Shown: positions 35,455 through 44,220 of the stretch, in pieces
How the letters are laid out: every line of letters starts with the position of its first letter
How positions within the stretch are numbered: the first letter of the stretch is position 1
Source: CAWCWN01 sp963799245
GTDB lineage: Bacteria > Chloroflexota > Ktedonobacteria > Ktedonobacterales > Ktedonobacteraceae
Reading direction: 5' to 3'
Length of the DNA: 64,000 bases
NCBI GenBank assembly: GCA_963799245.1
Contig: CAWCWN010000003.1
Location: 1,116,001-1,180,000 of the forward strand
The notes under the pieces: model-generated
The model's input: only the letters and a program-made list of their open reading frames with translations
What the model was told of the DNA's origin: nothing
Databases searched by the model: none
Translations under genes and position numbers: made by a program

Positions 35455-36375
35455 GTGCAAGAACCATCATCACCATATCTATTGCTCGCTGAGGAGGTTC
35501 AAACGGCCTTACAGGAGCAGCGGCCGGTCGTCGCGCTTGAATTGACCGTTATTGCGCATGGTCTGCCTTATCCCACCAACGTAGAGGTAGCCCAGGCCAT
35601 GGAGGCTGCCATACGCAATGAAGGAGCGCTGGCGGCGACCATAGGCATCCAGGCTGGCAAGGTCAAAATTGGCCTGACGCTGGATGAGATTACTCGCCTG
35701 GGCACCGCCCCGGGCGTGCGCAAGGTGAGCCGGCGCGACCTGGCGCTTACACTGGCAAGCGGCCAGCTGGGGGCAACCACAGTGGCAGGCACTATGCTGT
35801 GCGCAAGCATGGCCGGCATCCATTACTTTGCGACGGGGGGCATCGGCGGTGTGCACCGCGGCGCGGAAACCAGTATGGATATCTCTGCGGATCTGACGGA
35901 GTTGAGCCGTACACCCGTCCTGGTGGTCTGCGCCGGCGCCAAATCTATCCTTGACCTGAATTTGACGCTTGAGTACCTGGAGACTCAGGGAGTACCTGTG
36001 ATCGGCTGGCAAACTGACGAGTTTCCTGCCTTTTATATTCGGCAGAGCGGGCATCGCCTGCAACAGCGCATCGATGACCTCCACATGCTCGCCGCCATCG
36101 CTCGCACCCAGTGGGCCTGTCACCTACATGGTATAGTGGTAGGTTGCCCCATACCCGCCGAGCACGCCCTGGAGCCTGCACCTTTAGAAGCGGCGACCAC
36201 AGAGGCGCTGTGCCTGGCGCGTGAGCAGGGCATCAAAGGGGCCGCAACGACACCATTTCTGCTGGCGCATGTCGCGAAAGTTACCGCGGGCGAGAGCGTG
36301 GAGGCCAACAAGGCCCTGCTGCTTAATAATGCGCGCTGGGCTGCGCGCTTTGCGCGCGCTTATGCCGAAAGGTAG
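35455..36375 (+). CDS. psuG: Pseudouridine-5'-phosphate glycosidase
   Basis: PsuG splits pseudouridine 5'-phosphate into uracil and ribose 5-phosphate (reversibly) in pseudouridine salvage. The 306 residues contain VALELTVIAHGLPYPTNVEV (active-site Glu), GTAPGVRKVSRRDLALTLAS, FATGGIGGVHRGAETSMDIS (metal/phosphate site) and VCAGAKSILDLNLTLEYLET with the Schiff-base Lys. The usual EST near the N-terminus is ELT here. No pseudouridine kinase gene (psuK) is adjacent. Start is GTG at 35455 with a GAGAAG site. Confidence 0.92.
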   Translation: MQEPSSPYLLLAEEVQTALQEQRPVVALELTVIAHGLPYPTNVEVAQAMEAAIRNEGALAATIGIQAGKVKIGLTLDEITRLGTAPGVRKVSRRDLALTLASGQLGATTVAGTMLCASMAGIHYFATGGIGGVHRGAETSMDISADLTELSRTPVLVVCAGAKSILDLNLTLEYLETQGVPVIGWQTDEFPAFYIRQSGHRLQQRIDDLHMLAAIARTQWACHLHGIVVGCPIPAEHALEPAPLEAATTEALCLAREQGIKGAATTPFLLAHVAKVTAGESVEANKALLLNNARWAARFARAYAER

Positions 36376-36493
36376 GTCTGGCGCAAAGCGATTTTCTGTC
36401 GCCATCCAGTCCTGGTGTTGATTTATTGTGCTGCAGCGATTACAATACTGTCAGAGAAGTTAACCAAGTTCTCCTCGAAAGGAGCTTTGTTCT

Positions 36494-36900
36494 GTGAACG
36501 GTTTAAGTAAGGTACGCTTTAGCACGATTTTGGGGGTGCTATTCTCACCATACTCTGGATCTGCTGCTTTTTATTTATCAAACCTACCCTCGTGATCGAG
36601 TTTGGTGGCGGCATAAACACAAACTTTAAGATGCTCGTGGTGTTGATTGGCCTGCTCATTATCGTCTTCTACCATATCTTCAATCGTCCAAATCCTGAGA
36701 CGACCAAGCTCAGCCTGACGACCGCTCTGACGCTTGTATGGCTCGCCCTGATCGTTTTCTACCCCTTCAATCCGCCCGCCAACATCTCGGCAGCAGATGC
36801 TGCCGTCTGGCCCGGTGGCGCGGTAGGCTTTTTTACCCTGATCGGTGGTCTGGGTATCGTGGTACTGTGGGTACATTTCTTCTCGGACGAGATAGCTTAA
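36494..36900 (+). CDS. Small membrane protein, apparently frameshifted near its start
   Basis: AAAGGAG (36478) precedes GTG 36494, which opens VNGLSKVRFSTILG; that frame stops at 36594. From a G5 run at 36532-36536 the next frame continues GAILTILWICCFLFIKPTLV and then 102 residues from 36592 (MIEFGGGINTNFKMLVVLIG). One missing G explains the split. The joined ~135-residue protein has about four membrane segments (ILTILWICCFLFI, MLVVLIGLLIIVFYHIF, TALTLVWLALIVFYPF, FFTLIGGLGIVVLWVHFF). No family recognised. The indel may be a sequencing error in the homopolymer. Confidence 0.6.
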
Positions 36901-36912
36901 GCGCAACTGCAC

Positions 36913-36968
36913 AAAGCGCTAGCAAGCCGGGCCCTTGCATAACCAGGGGCCCGGCTTGCTAGCGCTTT
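36913..36968. terminator. Bidirectional terminator hairpin
   Basis: A 22-bp perfect stem (36913-36934 / 36947-36968) with a 12-base loop and AAA/TTT flanks, between convergent genes. Its right arm touches the purH stop codon (36967-36969). Confidence 0.85.
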
Positions 36969-38535
36969 AATGCCTGAAATGGCGCTTGCCCGTGAAAATC
37001 ATGGCCGCCGCATAGCGATTGGCCATACGGATCGACTCTTCATCGCGTATTGAGCCGCCCGGCTGAATGATTGCGGTCACACCGGCCTTGACGGCGGCTT
37101 CAACTCCATCTGCGAAGGGGAAGAAAGCGTCCGAAGCCAGGACGGAGCCGCGCGCGTGATCGGCGGCCTTCTCTACAGCCAGCTGCACGCTGGCGACGCG
37201 ATTCATCTGACCCGCTCCGACCCCCACAACGGCGAGTTTGTGTGCCAGCACTATAGCATTGGACTTGACATGCTGCACAACCTTCCAGGCAAACATAAGG
37301 TCAGTGACCTCCACAAGGGTCGGTTCACGTTCGGTGACGACCGTATATTCTGGCAGCTGGTCGCCCATGTTATCGGGGGTCTGCAAGAGCATGCCGCCAC
37401 TGACGCTGCGCGCATCAGGGCGCCCCGCGAGCAGTGCCTGCGTGTTTGCACCTTTTGGCTCAATCGGATAATGCGTGGCTAACAGGCGCAGGTTCTTTTT
37501 CTCGCGCAGCAGGTCAAGCGCTTCAGGAGTAAATCCGGGAGCGATGATGGCTTCATAAAACAGCTGGCAAATTTCCTGCGCTGTGGCCGTATCAATGTGG
37601 CGGTTGCAACCGATAATACCGCCATAAGCGGAGACTGGATCACCCGCATGCGCCTTTTTATATGCATCTAATAGAGAATCGCCACAGGCCACTCCACAGG
37701 GATTTGTATGTTTGATGACGGCCACAGCGGGCGCTGTGAAACTGCTGACCGCTGCCAGGGCCACATCGAGATCAAGCAGGTTGTTGAACGAGAGCTCTTT
37801 GCCATGCAGCGCCTCTGCCCCGGCGACGGTAGGTCCAGCGGTGCCGCTCGAACTTCCGGCCCAACGGTAAAAAGCTGCCCGCTGATGAGGATTTTCTCCA
37901 TAGCGCAGCAACTGCACCTGTTTCAGGGGAAGGGTAATTTCGTCAGGAAAGTAATCAATAGTCGGCATGCGCAAATATTCGGCGATGGCTGTGTCATAGA
38001 GAGCGGTGTGCTGGAAGGCGATGGCCGCGAGGCGCCGGCGCGTCTCCTGGCTGACTTCACCCAATTCGCTCCATTCTTGCATGACGGGCGCATAATCCTG
38101 CGGGCGTACCAGGACAACCACATCCTGGAAGTTCTTGGCCGCAGCACGAACAAGGGTAACGCCGCCAATATCGATCTGTTCCTGGGCCTCCGTAAGAGTT
38201 ATATTCTGACGAGCGATCGTCTCGGCAAAAGGATAGAGGTTGACAACGACAATACCGATCGGTGAAATATGATGTGCTTCCAGCTCATCAAGATGCTTAG
38301 GAGTGTCTCTGCGGGCCAGAATGCCTCCTAAAATAGCGGGGTGCAGCGTCTTGACGCGACCGCCCAGTATCTCGGGAAACTGACTCAATGCGCTGACAGA
38401 CTCTGCCTCAACGCGCGCAGCCTGTAAGGCGTGTAATGTGCCGCTGGTCGAAAAAATAGATACACCACGTTGTTGCAGCTCCCGCGCCAGCTCGAGCAAA
38501 CCATCGCGGTTAGCGACACTAATAATCGCTCGCAT
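36967..38535 (-). CDS. purH: Bifunctional AICAR formyltransferase / IMP cyclohydrolase
   Basis: PurH performs the last two steps of IMP synthesis. The 522-residue protein has the N-terminal MGS-like cyclohydrolase domain (ISVANRDGLLELARELQQRG; SGTLHALQ; GRVKTLHPAILGGILARRDT; DIGGVTLVRAAAKNFQDVVV) and the C-terminal transformylase domain (LRYGENPHQRAAFYR; KHTNPCGVACGDSL; SDAFFPFADGVEAAVKAGVT; IQPGGSIRDEESI). It lacks nothing obvious. The start at 38535 has AAAGGA 11 bases upstream and matches the family N-terminus; ATGs at 38556 and 38574 would add 7 or 13 residues. Confidence 0.95.
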   Translation of the reverse strand: MRAIISVANRDGLLELARELQQRGVSIFSTSGTLHALQAARVEAESVSALSQFPEILGGRVKTLHPAILGGILARRDTPKHLDELEAHHISPIGIVVVNLYPFAETIARQNITLTEAQEQIDIGGVTLVRAAAKNFQDVVVLVRPQDYAPVMQEWSELGEVSQETRRRLAAIAFQHTALYDTAIAEYLRMPTIDYFPDEITLPLKQVQLLRYGENPHQRAAFYRWAGSSSGTAGPTVAGAEALHGKELSFNNLLDLDVALAAVSSFTAPAVAVIKHTNPCGVACGDSLLDAYKKAHAGDPVSAYGGIIGCNRHIDTATAQEICQLFYEAIIAPGFTPEALDLLREKKNLRLLATHYPIEPKGANTQALLAGRPDARSVSGGMLLQTPDNMGDQLPEYTVVTEREPTLVEVTDLMFAWKVVQHVKSNAIVLAHKLAVVGVGAGQMNRVASVQLAVEKAADHARGSVLASDAFFPFADGVEAAVKAGVTAIIQPGGSIRDEESIRMANRYAAAMIFTGKRHFRH

Positions 38536-38659
38536 AGGTTCGGTTGTCCTTTCCATAAAACCAGGCAAGCGCAAGCACGCTATGCCCTCTGCGTTTTACG
38601 CACATTCCTCGGCAGATATCTGTATTTAGTATATCTCATATTAGATAGATAGAAGAAGA

Positions 38660-38700
38660 CAGCAAGAGGAGCCTAGCTCAAGCGAGGGCTCCTCTTGCTG
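38660..38700 (-). terminator. Terminator of the rplU-rpmA operon
   Basis: A 14-bp stem (38660-38673 / 38687-38700) with a 13-base loop; on the minus strand it is followed by TCTTCTTCTATC. It lies about 50 bases after the rpmA stop. Confidence 0.75.
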
Positions 38701-38747
38701 TTCATTCTCGTACCGGCTGCGCTACAGCGCAGCACACGCCTGTCCGC

Positions 38748-39071
38748 CTAGACCTCCGCAGCGGCGGCTGCGGGAGTCTCAGTCGCCAGAATCTCGGCCA
38801 GCGAAGGACGGCCCGGGAACTCTGTATAGATGCTCACCTTGCGATGCTCACGCGAGTCATGGCCAAATTTGACATAGCCATCGATCAGGGCAAACAGGGT
38901 GTGATCGCGACCTACGCCGACATGATCGCCAGCTTTAATTTTCGTGCCGCGCTGACGAACAATAATGCTACCAGCTGTAACCAGTTGCCCATCGAAGCGT
39001 TTCACGCCCAGCATTTTAGGGTTACTATCCCGGCCATTGCGGGAGCTACCCATACCTTTCTTATGTGCCAT
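38748..39071 (-). CDS. rpmA: 50S ribosomal protein L27
   Basis: L27 sits near the peptidyl-transferase centre of the large subunit. The 107 residues start MAHKKGMGSSRNGRDSNPKM and continue LGVKRFDGQLVTAGSIIVRQ RG, the strongly conserved body. Unlike Firmicutes it has no N-terminal cleavage extension (starts directly MAHKKG). The C-terminal Ala-rich tail (TPAAAAAEV) is longer than usual. It lies 3 bases downstream of rplU, so the pair is an operon. Confidence 0.96.
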   Translation of the reverse strand: MAHKKGMGSSRNGRDSNPKMLGVKRFDGQLVTAGSIIVRQRGTKIKAGDHVGVGRDHTLFALIDGYVKFGHDSREHRKVSIYTEFPGRPSLAEILATETPAAAAAEV

Positions 39072-39074
39072 AGC

Positions 39075-39584
39075 TTATTCTTCCTCTGCGTTGCTTTCAG
39101 TATCCTCAACCTCTGCTGTGCGGCGACGGCGGCTCGTCCTACGTCCAGTTGTGGTATCAGTTGCTTCACTTTCAACTTCCTCAGTCGCGACAGGTGCTGT
39201 TGAAGCGCCCTGCGCCTCACCTGCGGGAGCCCCCCGGGCCAGGGGCGCCTCGCCTGTGATCAGGCTCCTGCCGTCAGCCACGATATCGTCGATGCTCAGG
39301 ACGGTCAATTCCTGGCGATGTCCCCGGCGATGACGAAAACGTTTCTTGGATTTATACCTGAAGACGATCAATTTCTCGCCGCGATCCTGCTTAAGAGCGG
39401 TTGCAAGCACCTGGGCATTCTCCACGAAAGGGGTGCCCACCAGCGATGTATCGGCATCGGAGATAAGTAAGACTTCGTCGAACCTTATCTGCGCCCCATC
39501 TTCAATGGGGAGGCGATTGACCTCGAGCTGCTGGCCTACCGAGACTTTGTATTGTCGTCCACCACTTTTAATGACTGCAAACAT
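39075..39584 (-). CDS. rplU: 50S ribosomal protein L21 with long basic/acidic tail
   Basis: The first ~103 residues are standard L21: MFAVIKSGGRQYKVSVGQQL, FDEVLLISDAD, FRYKSKKRFRHRRGHRQELT. A further ~65 residues form a low-complexity tail with Thr/Glu and an Arg cluster (TGRRTSRRRRTAEVED), longer than the usual ~103-aa protein. The tail is probably disordered. AAAAGGAG lies 11 bases before the ATG. Transcription should start about 270 bases upstream from a consensus promoter, leaving a long leader. Confidence 0.95.
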   Translation of the reverse strand: MFAVIKSGGRQYKVSVGQQLEVNRLPIEDGAQIRFDEVLLISDADTSLVGTPFVENAQVLATALKQDRGEKLIVFRYKSKKRFRHRRGHRQELTVLSIDDIVADGRSLITGEAPLARGAPAGEAQGASTAPVATEEVESEATDTTTGRRTSRRRRTAEVEDTESNAEEE

Positions 39585-39852
39585 AGTAGTATTGTTCTCC
39601 TTTTCTCCCCACCCACATACATGCTCAAGGTGGATACGTAGGAGGCGTTGGTGGAGGCCTTCCTGTTACAGTTCCATTACCTACGTTCCAGGTGCATTGC
39701 AATTCTCAGGCACACATTGTGTAACTGTCGGCTTGCGCCCGGATCGGGGTGCCTCTTGAGCCGTAGCAAATCTGTGGAGCGGGTGTCCTCGCATTGCTTG
39801 AAGCATGAGGAATTTGAACACAGAGAAGCAAACGCCTCTCGTGTGTACGATA
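39585..39852 (-). promoter_or_regulatory. Long 5' leader of rplU-rpmA
   Basis: About 268 bases between the inferred transcription start and the rplU ATG. A possible long-range stem pairs ACGTAGG (near 39688) with CCTACGT (near 39639). Leaders of r-protein operons often carry autoregulatory structures; an L21-leader function is inference. Confidence 0.4.
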
Positions 39853-39858
39853 GCTCAG

Positions 39859-39887
39859 ACATCATAACAACGTTTCCCGTACTTGTC
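39859..39887 (-). promoter_or_regulatory. Consensus promoter of rplU-rpmA
   Basis: Minus strand TTGACA (39887-39882), 17-base spacer and TATGAT (39864-39859). One of the best sigma70-type promoters in the window, as expected for ribosomal genes. Confidence 0.75.
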
Positions 39888-40188
39888 AAGGTCTTAAGCG
39901 GCCACATTACCCACTTTTGCGCGTACAGGCATCTAATCTTTCGCAGCATATGCGTGTGCAGGGCGAGGCTTACTGGCAGGCCCCCTGGCGCATAGCAGGC
40001 TGCGCAAACATTGCACAAAGCTTGGACTTTCTCTTTATACATATGGTATAGTTGGTAGCATATCAAGCAGAAAATGACTGGGTATTGCAAGACTTAAGCG
40101 GGCCTGCTATGCGCGCCAGCGGCGCATAGCGCCCGAGATGAATGAGCAACATGCGATATGTCGCCCTGGCAGCAAATCTGGAGGAGCA
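39888..40188. other. Intergenic region between rplU and the CarH-like gene
   Basis: Some 300 bases between divergent units. It holds only regulatory DNA: the rplU promoter on the left and a GGAGGA ribosome site at the right end. No direct repeats matching CarH operators could be picked out by eye. Confidence 0.4.
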
Positions 40189-41331
40189 ATGAGTGTAAGA
40201 GAGGGTAAAAAAAACCAATGGCCGGACCTGGAGCACTACGAGGATACCCCTATGTTCAACACCAAGGCCGTGGTGCAGCATACAGGGGTACCTGCGCCAA
40301 CACTACGGGCGTGGGAGCGCCGCTACGCCATCCTCTCTCCAGAACGCGCAAACAACGATTACCGCCTCTACTCTGCACGAGACATCGCCAAAATCCGCTG
40401 GCTGAAGGAACGAGTTGATGATGGCATGTCGATCAGCCAGGCTGCAGCTCTCTTACGTCACATGGATGAAGAGTATCAACACCTGCAGACGACGCAAAAA
40501 TCCTACGGGGGAAATGTCCCGATTTTTCATGTCATCCTGCCTGAAACTTCTCCCGGGGAGCAAGCACAGGTCAACCGCGCGCAGCCCACTGCCGGGGAAG
40601 GATTTCCGTCAGGCGCGCTGGAGAGCTTGTTGCGGCTAGAGGGTGGGCCCGGCCAGAGCAGCCAGCATTTCATTTATAACATGCAAACCGCCCGCGAACT
40701 TTTGCTCGAGGCTTTCCAGGCGATCGACGAAAACAGCGCGGACGTGCTGATGGTCTCGATGCTGGCGATTTATCCCGTCGAACATGTTTGTAGCGGGCTT
40801 ATAACGCCCACTATATGGGATATTGGCAACATGTGGGAAGCGGGGAAAGTCAGCGTCTCGGTGGAGCACTTCGCCAGTTGCTACTTTCGCGGGCTGCTCA
40901 ACAACCTGCTGCACGTAACACCTCAGCCGCAGAGCGGACCTCCTGCAATCGTCTGCTGCGCTCCAGGCGAACCACACGAACTGGCTTCCCTGATGCTGGC
41001 GCTGTTTCTGCGGCGTGTGGGTGTGCGCGTGGTCTACCTGGGCCAGAGCATTGAGATTGCCGGCCTGCTCCATACCATCAAACAGCTATCACCTGCCATC
41101 ATTTGCGCTTCATTGACCATGCCCGCGTACCTGGCGGCATTGATTGAGCTGGGGCGACAGTTACAAAATTTGCCCGCGCCTCAGCCGCGGTTTGCTTTTG
41201 GTGGCCAGGTTTTTGTACACTATTCTCATCTTATCTCGCAGGTACCAGGCGTCTATCTAAGTGGAGACTTGCAAGCCTCCGTCGTACAGATACGGAGGAT
41301 GCTCATAGAGCAAACTAAAAGTAGGCAGTAG
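40189..41331 (+). CDS. CarH-like MerR regulator with cobalamin-binding photosensor domain
   Basis: A 380-residue regulator. Residues ~22-90 are a MerR HTH (FNTKAVVQHTGVPAPTLRAW). After a ~90-residue linker comes the four-helix/Rossmann B12 module. The light-sensing signature Wx9EH is exact: Trp216, Glu226, His227 (MWEAGKVSVSVEH). The lower axial His is in GEPHELASLML (His263), 47 residues after Trp216, as in Thermus CarH. CarH binds adenosylcobalamin, tetramerises on DNA in the dark and releases it in light. Start ATG 40189 has GGAGGA; the upstream ATG 40138 has no site. The stop overlaps the next start (TAGTG), so both are coupled. Confidence 0.85.
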   Translation: MSVREGKKNQWPDLEHYEDTPMFNTKAVVQHTGVPAPTLRAWERRYAILSPERANNDYRLYSARDIAKIRWLKERVDDGMSISQAAALLRHMDEEYQHLQTTQKSYGGNVPIFHVILPETSPGEQAQVNRAQPTAGEGFPSGALESLLRLEGGPGQSSQHFIYNMQTARELLLEAFQAIDENSADVLMVSMLAIYPVEHVCSGLITPTIWDIGNMWEAGKVSVSVEHFASCYFRGLLNNLLHVTPQPQSGPPAIVCCAPGEPHELASLMLALFLRRVGVRVVYLGQSIEIAGLLHTIKQLSPAIICASLTMPAYLAALIELGRQLQNLPAPQPRFAFGGQVFVHYSHLISQVPGVYLSGDLQASVVQIRRMLIEQTKSRQ

Positions 41332-42176
41332 TGCAACAACGTCGTTTTCCCATCTATGGTAGAATTGCCCTGCTAGTATGTCTGGCTGCCTGGGTATCCT
41401 CCTGGTTACGCATTGAGCCACTCTATCGCTATAGCTTCTTCCCCCTCTGGCTTGGCTATATTCTCTTCATTGATGCCCTGAACGTTGTGCGGCGTGGTAA
41501 ATCGCTGCTTACGCGCAACCCCCAGCGCTTTCTTCTCCTATTTCTGACCTCCAGCCTCTTCTGGTGGATCTTTGAAGCACTGAATATCCCTGTACAGAAC
41601 TGGCACTATGTCTTTGATCAACCCTATAGTCTGCTGGCCTATTTTCTATTTGACAGCCTCAATTTTAGTACGGTGCTGCCAGCAGTCCTGGAAACGGGCG
41701 AACTACTCTCCACCTTCGAGCCCTTACGGCCGCGCCTCTCGCCCTCCAATGTTGGCCCTCTTCTCCCTCTACGGGAACTTATCGGCGTTGAGCTGGCCGG
41801 CCTGCTCTGCCTTGTACTACCATGGATCTTCCCGCGCTACTGCTTTGGCCTGATCTGGCTGTGCATTGTGCTTCTGCTCGACCCGATCAATAACCTGTTC
41901 CGGCGCAAATCGGCCATGGCCCATATAGCCGTGGGAGATTGGCGCTTCTTCGTCGTTCCCCTGGCAGGGCTCTGCTGTGGCTTTTTGTGGGAAATGTGGA
42001 ACTTTTACGCGCTGCCAAAATGGTATTATACTATACCGTACGTGGGCTTCTGGAAAATCTTTGAGATGCCCCTGCTTGGCTATACGGGCTACCTGCCCTT
42101 TGCCCTTGAGCTGTTCGCGATGTATCAGTTTGTTCTGCTGCTTACCAGGCAAAAAGAAGACTACCTCGCGCTGTGA
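41331..42176 (+). CDS. Polytopic membrane protein coupled to the CarH-like gene
   Basis: A 281-residue integral membrane protein with about seven or eight hydrophobic segments (IALLVCLAAWVSSWLRI, FLLLFLTSSLFWWIFEAL, LAGLLCLVLPWIF, LIWLCIVLLLDPI, FVVPLAGLCCGFLWEMWNFY). Trp/Phe/Tyr-rich. I do not recognise a family. The GTG start overlaps the regulator's stop by one base, so translation is coupled and the protein is likely part of the light/B12 response or its target; this is inference from position. Confidence 0.6.
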   Translation: MQQRRFPIYGRIALLVCLAAWVSSWLRIEPLYRYSFFPLWLGYILFIDALNVVRRGKSLLTRNPQRFLLLFLTSSLFWWIFEALNIPVQNWHYVFDQPYSLLAYFLFDSLNFSTVLPAVLETGELLSTFEPLRPRLSPSNVGPLLPLRELIGVELAGLLCLVLPWIFPRYCFGLIWLCIVLLLDPINNLFRRKSAMAHIAVGDWRFFVVPLAGLCCGFLWEMWNFYALPKWYYTIPYVGFWKIFEMPLLGYTGYLPFALELFAMYQFVLLLTRQKEDYLAL

Positions 42177-42214
42177 CCCGCTGAAAGCAGAGTATTTTTA
42201 CGGGAGGAGGACGC

Positions 42215-43345
42215 ATGGACGCTGCTTTGTCCGATGTTGTTGTAATTGATCTTTCGCGTGTGTTTGCCGGGCCATATTGCACCATGATGCTGGGAGATCT
42301 GGGTGCAAAGGTTATTAAAGTCGAGCAACCTGGCAAAGGGGATGATACACGCCATTTTGGACCTCCATATATCGCCGATGAAAGCGCCTATTACCTGGGG
42401 CTGAACCGCAACAAGTACAGCATCACCGTCGATTTCAACGATCCTGCCCAGAAGCAGCGCCTGCTCGAACTTATCACCACGGCCACGGTCGTAGTTGAGA
42501 ACTTCCGTCCCGGTACGCTCGAGCGCCTGGGACTGGGCTATGCAAGCTTACGTATCCTCAACCCCGGCCTGATTTATTGCTCAATCAGCGGCTATGGACA
42601 GAGCGGCCCCTATGCGTCGCGTCCCGGCTATGACTTTGTGGCCCAGGCCGAGTCCGGCATTATGTCGATTACCGGCGAAGTCGAGGGCGAACCGCAGCGC
42701 GCTGGCTCACCGGTGGCTGATAACGCCGCCGGCATGTTCGCCTGTATGTCTATTCTGGCCGCCCTCTATGCGCGCAAAAGTACGGGCAAAGGTCAATATA
42801 TCGATATTTCGCTCTTCGAGGCCGCGGTCTCCCTGCTGGGCAACGTTTCTGCCAATTACCTCATCTCGGGTGAAGAGGCACCTCGACTCGGCAATGGTCA
42901 CCCCAATATCGTCCCTTACCAGGCCTTTCGCACGAAAAATGGCTATATCGTCGTCTCATGTGGCAATGACCGCCTCTACCAGTCCTTCTGCCGCCTGCTG
43001 CAGCGTGAGGACCTGGCAGCGGATCCACGTTTTGTCACAAACCCCCAGCGCGTCCGCAACCGCGATCAGCTTATACCACAGCTACAGGCGGTATTCCAAG
43101 AGCGTGACACGCAGGAGTGGTTGGAGCAACTGCGCGCCGCCGGCATTCCCTGCGGCCCCATCAACACCGTCAGCCAGGTGTATAAGGACGAGCAACTGCA
43201 GGCGCGCGGCATTATCTGGGAGTGCGAGCACCCCAGCGCTGGCCCGATCAAGCTTTCAGGCTCGCCTATGCATCTATCTGAGACGCCCACACGCCTGTAC
43301 AAGCCGCCGCCGTTGCTGGGAGAGGATAACGAGAGGATAGGGTGA
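42215..43345 (+). CDS. Family III CoA-transferase (CaiB/BaiF)
   Basis: A 376-residue CoA-transferase that moves CoA between carboxylic acids through an aspartyl-CoA intermediate. Family landmarks: VVVIDLSRVFAGPYCTMMLG, DLGAKVIKVEQPG, NRNKYSITVD, ISGYGQSGPYASRPGYDFVA (catalytic Asp in GYDF) and GSPVADNAAGMFA. The acyl partners cannot be told. GGGAGGAGG lies 7 bases before the ATG. It follows the membrane protein by 38 bases in the same direction and may share its transcript. Confidence 0.88.
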   Translation: MDAALSDVVVIDLSRVFAGPYCTMMLGDLGAKVIKVEQPGKGDDTRHFGPPYIADESAYYLGLNRNKYSITVDFNDPAQKQRLLELITTATVVVENFRPGTLERLGLGYASLRILNPGLIYCSISGYGQSGPYASRPGYDFVAQAESGIMSITGEVEGEPQRAGSPVADNAAGMFACMSILAALYARKSTGKGQYIDISLFEAAVSLLGNVSANYLISGEEAPRLGNGHPNIVPYQAFRTKNGYIVVSCGNDRLYQSFCRLLQREDLAADPRFVTNPQRVRNRDQLIPQLQAVFQERDTQEWLEQLRAAGIPCGPINTVSQVYKDEQLQARGIIWECEHPSAGPIKLSGSPMHLSETPTRLYKPPPLLGEDNERIG

Positions 43346-43386
43346 AGGAGCGCGCTCCGAGACAATTTTTTAAGCTGCGCCGCGGG

Positions 43387-44076
43387 CTAGGCAGAGTTCA
43401 CTTTTACATGGCGGTACGTAAAAATGTGGTGGAACGAGAAATTATAGATCAGGACCAGGATCAGGGCTACCGCCTGTGCAACTATTGCTGGCACATGTGC
43501 TCCGTAGTGGAGGCCAAATTCGATCAGCAACGTCAGGATAACCCCGCCAAGAGAGGTAATATGGAAGCGCAGGCAGCGAGCCCCCCATGAGCGCTCGTGC
43601 CCGGGAAGATACCTGAAGGTGAAATAATCGTTGGGGATAAAATTGGCCATGATCGAAATTTCAGCTGCCAGCACATTTGCGATGATATTATGCATGGCCG
43701 TGTGCACGGGCAAGGAAATGCGATAAAAAACCACGTAAAAAACTATCAGGTTGACCACAGCCGCCATCCCACCAATGAAGATATAGGTGCAGAAGCGCTG
43801 TAACCAGCCTGCACGTCCCCTGGTCAGCCTATCTACATTATCGAGCAGAGCATTAAGAGAGCTCCAGGGCAGCGGGCGGTAGCTTGGGAGGCGGCTTTTT
43901 TCTGGATCGACCTGAGGAGGCTCGACAGGAGCGTCCTTTTCTACTGGTTTACGAGCTTCTAAACGATCACTTTGTAACAAAGACTTTTCCTCACATAATT
44001 CTACAGGGGACTTCCCATCATGCTTGTATAGGACGGACCACAATTCGCTAAAGTAACATCTAAGGCTTGCAATCAA
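43387..44076 (-). CDS. GtrA-family membrane protein
   Basis: The C-terminal ~130 residues are a GtrA domain with four membrane segments (YIFIGGMAAVVNLIVFYVVF; IIANVLAAEISIMANFIPN; ITSLGGVILTLLIEFGLHYG; IVAQAVALILVLIYNFSFHH) and the motif NDYFTFR. GtrA proteins help flip or move undecaprenyl-linked sugars for envelope glycans. An unusual ~90-residue cytosolic N-terminal extension precedes it. The start is uncertain: TTG 44076 is the first possible codon and has no ribosome site. No glycosyltransferase gene is adjacent, possibly because of the neighbouring insertions. Confidence 0.75.
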   Translation of the reverse strand: MIASLRCYFSELWSVLYKHDGKSPVELCEEKSLLQSDRLEARKPVEKDAPVEPPQVDPEKSRLPSYRPLPWSSLNALLDNVDRLTRGRAGWLQRFCTYIFIGGMAAVVNLIVFYVVFYRISLPVHTAMHNIIANVLAAEISIMANFIPNDYFTFRYLPGHERSWGARCLRFHITSLGGVILTLLIEFGLHYGAHVPAIVAQAVALILVLIYNFSFHHIFTYRHVKVNSA

Positions 44077-44210
44077 TCAAAGTTCTATTCGTTACAGATC
44101 GGCGCCACCCTGCCGGGGAACAGGCAATTATATGCGTGCCTCCTGCAGCCATATTACATAATCGCTGCCATCTTCAATATACTCCCCTCTGGCAACAGTG
44201 GCTGAGGCCG

Positions 44211-44220
44211 GGGCGGCGCC
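44211..44220 (+). repeat. IS target GGGCGGCGCC, copy 1
   Basis: Left flank of the IS4-type element. The same ten bases recur at 45640-45649 and 46867-46876. Confidence 0.85.

Noticed and set aside
44077..44210. Short minus-strand frame ending ...DGSDYVIWLQEARI beside the IS target
   Set aside because: No start codon upstream before a stop even after removing both IS elements in thought; too short to call.
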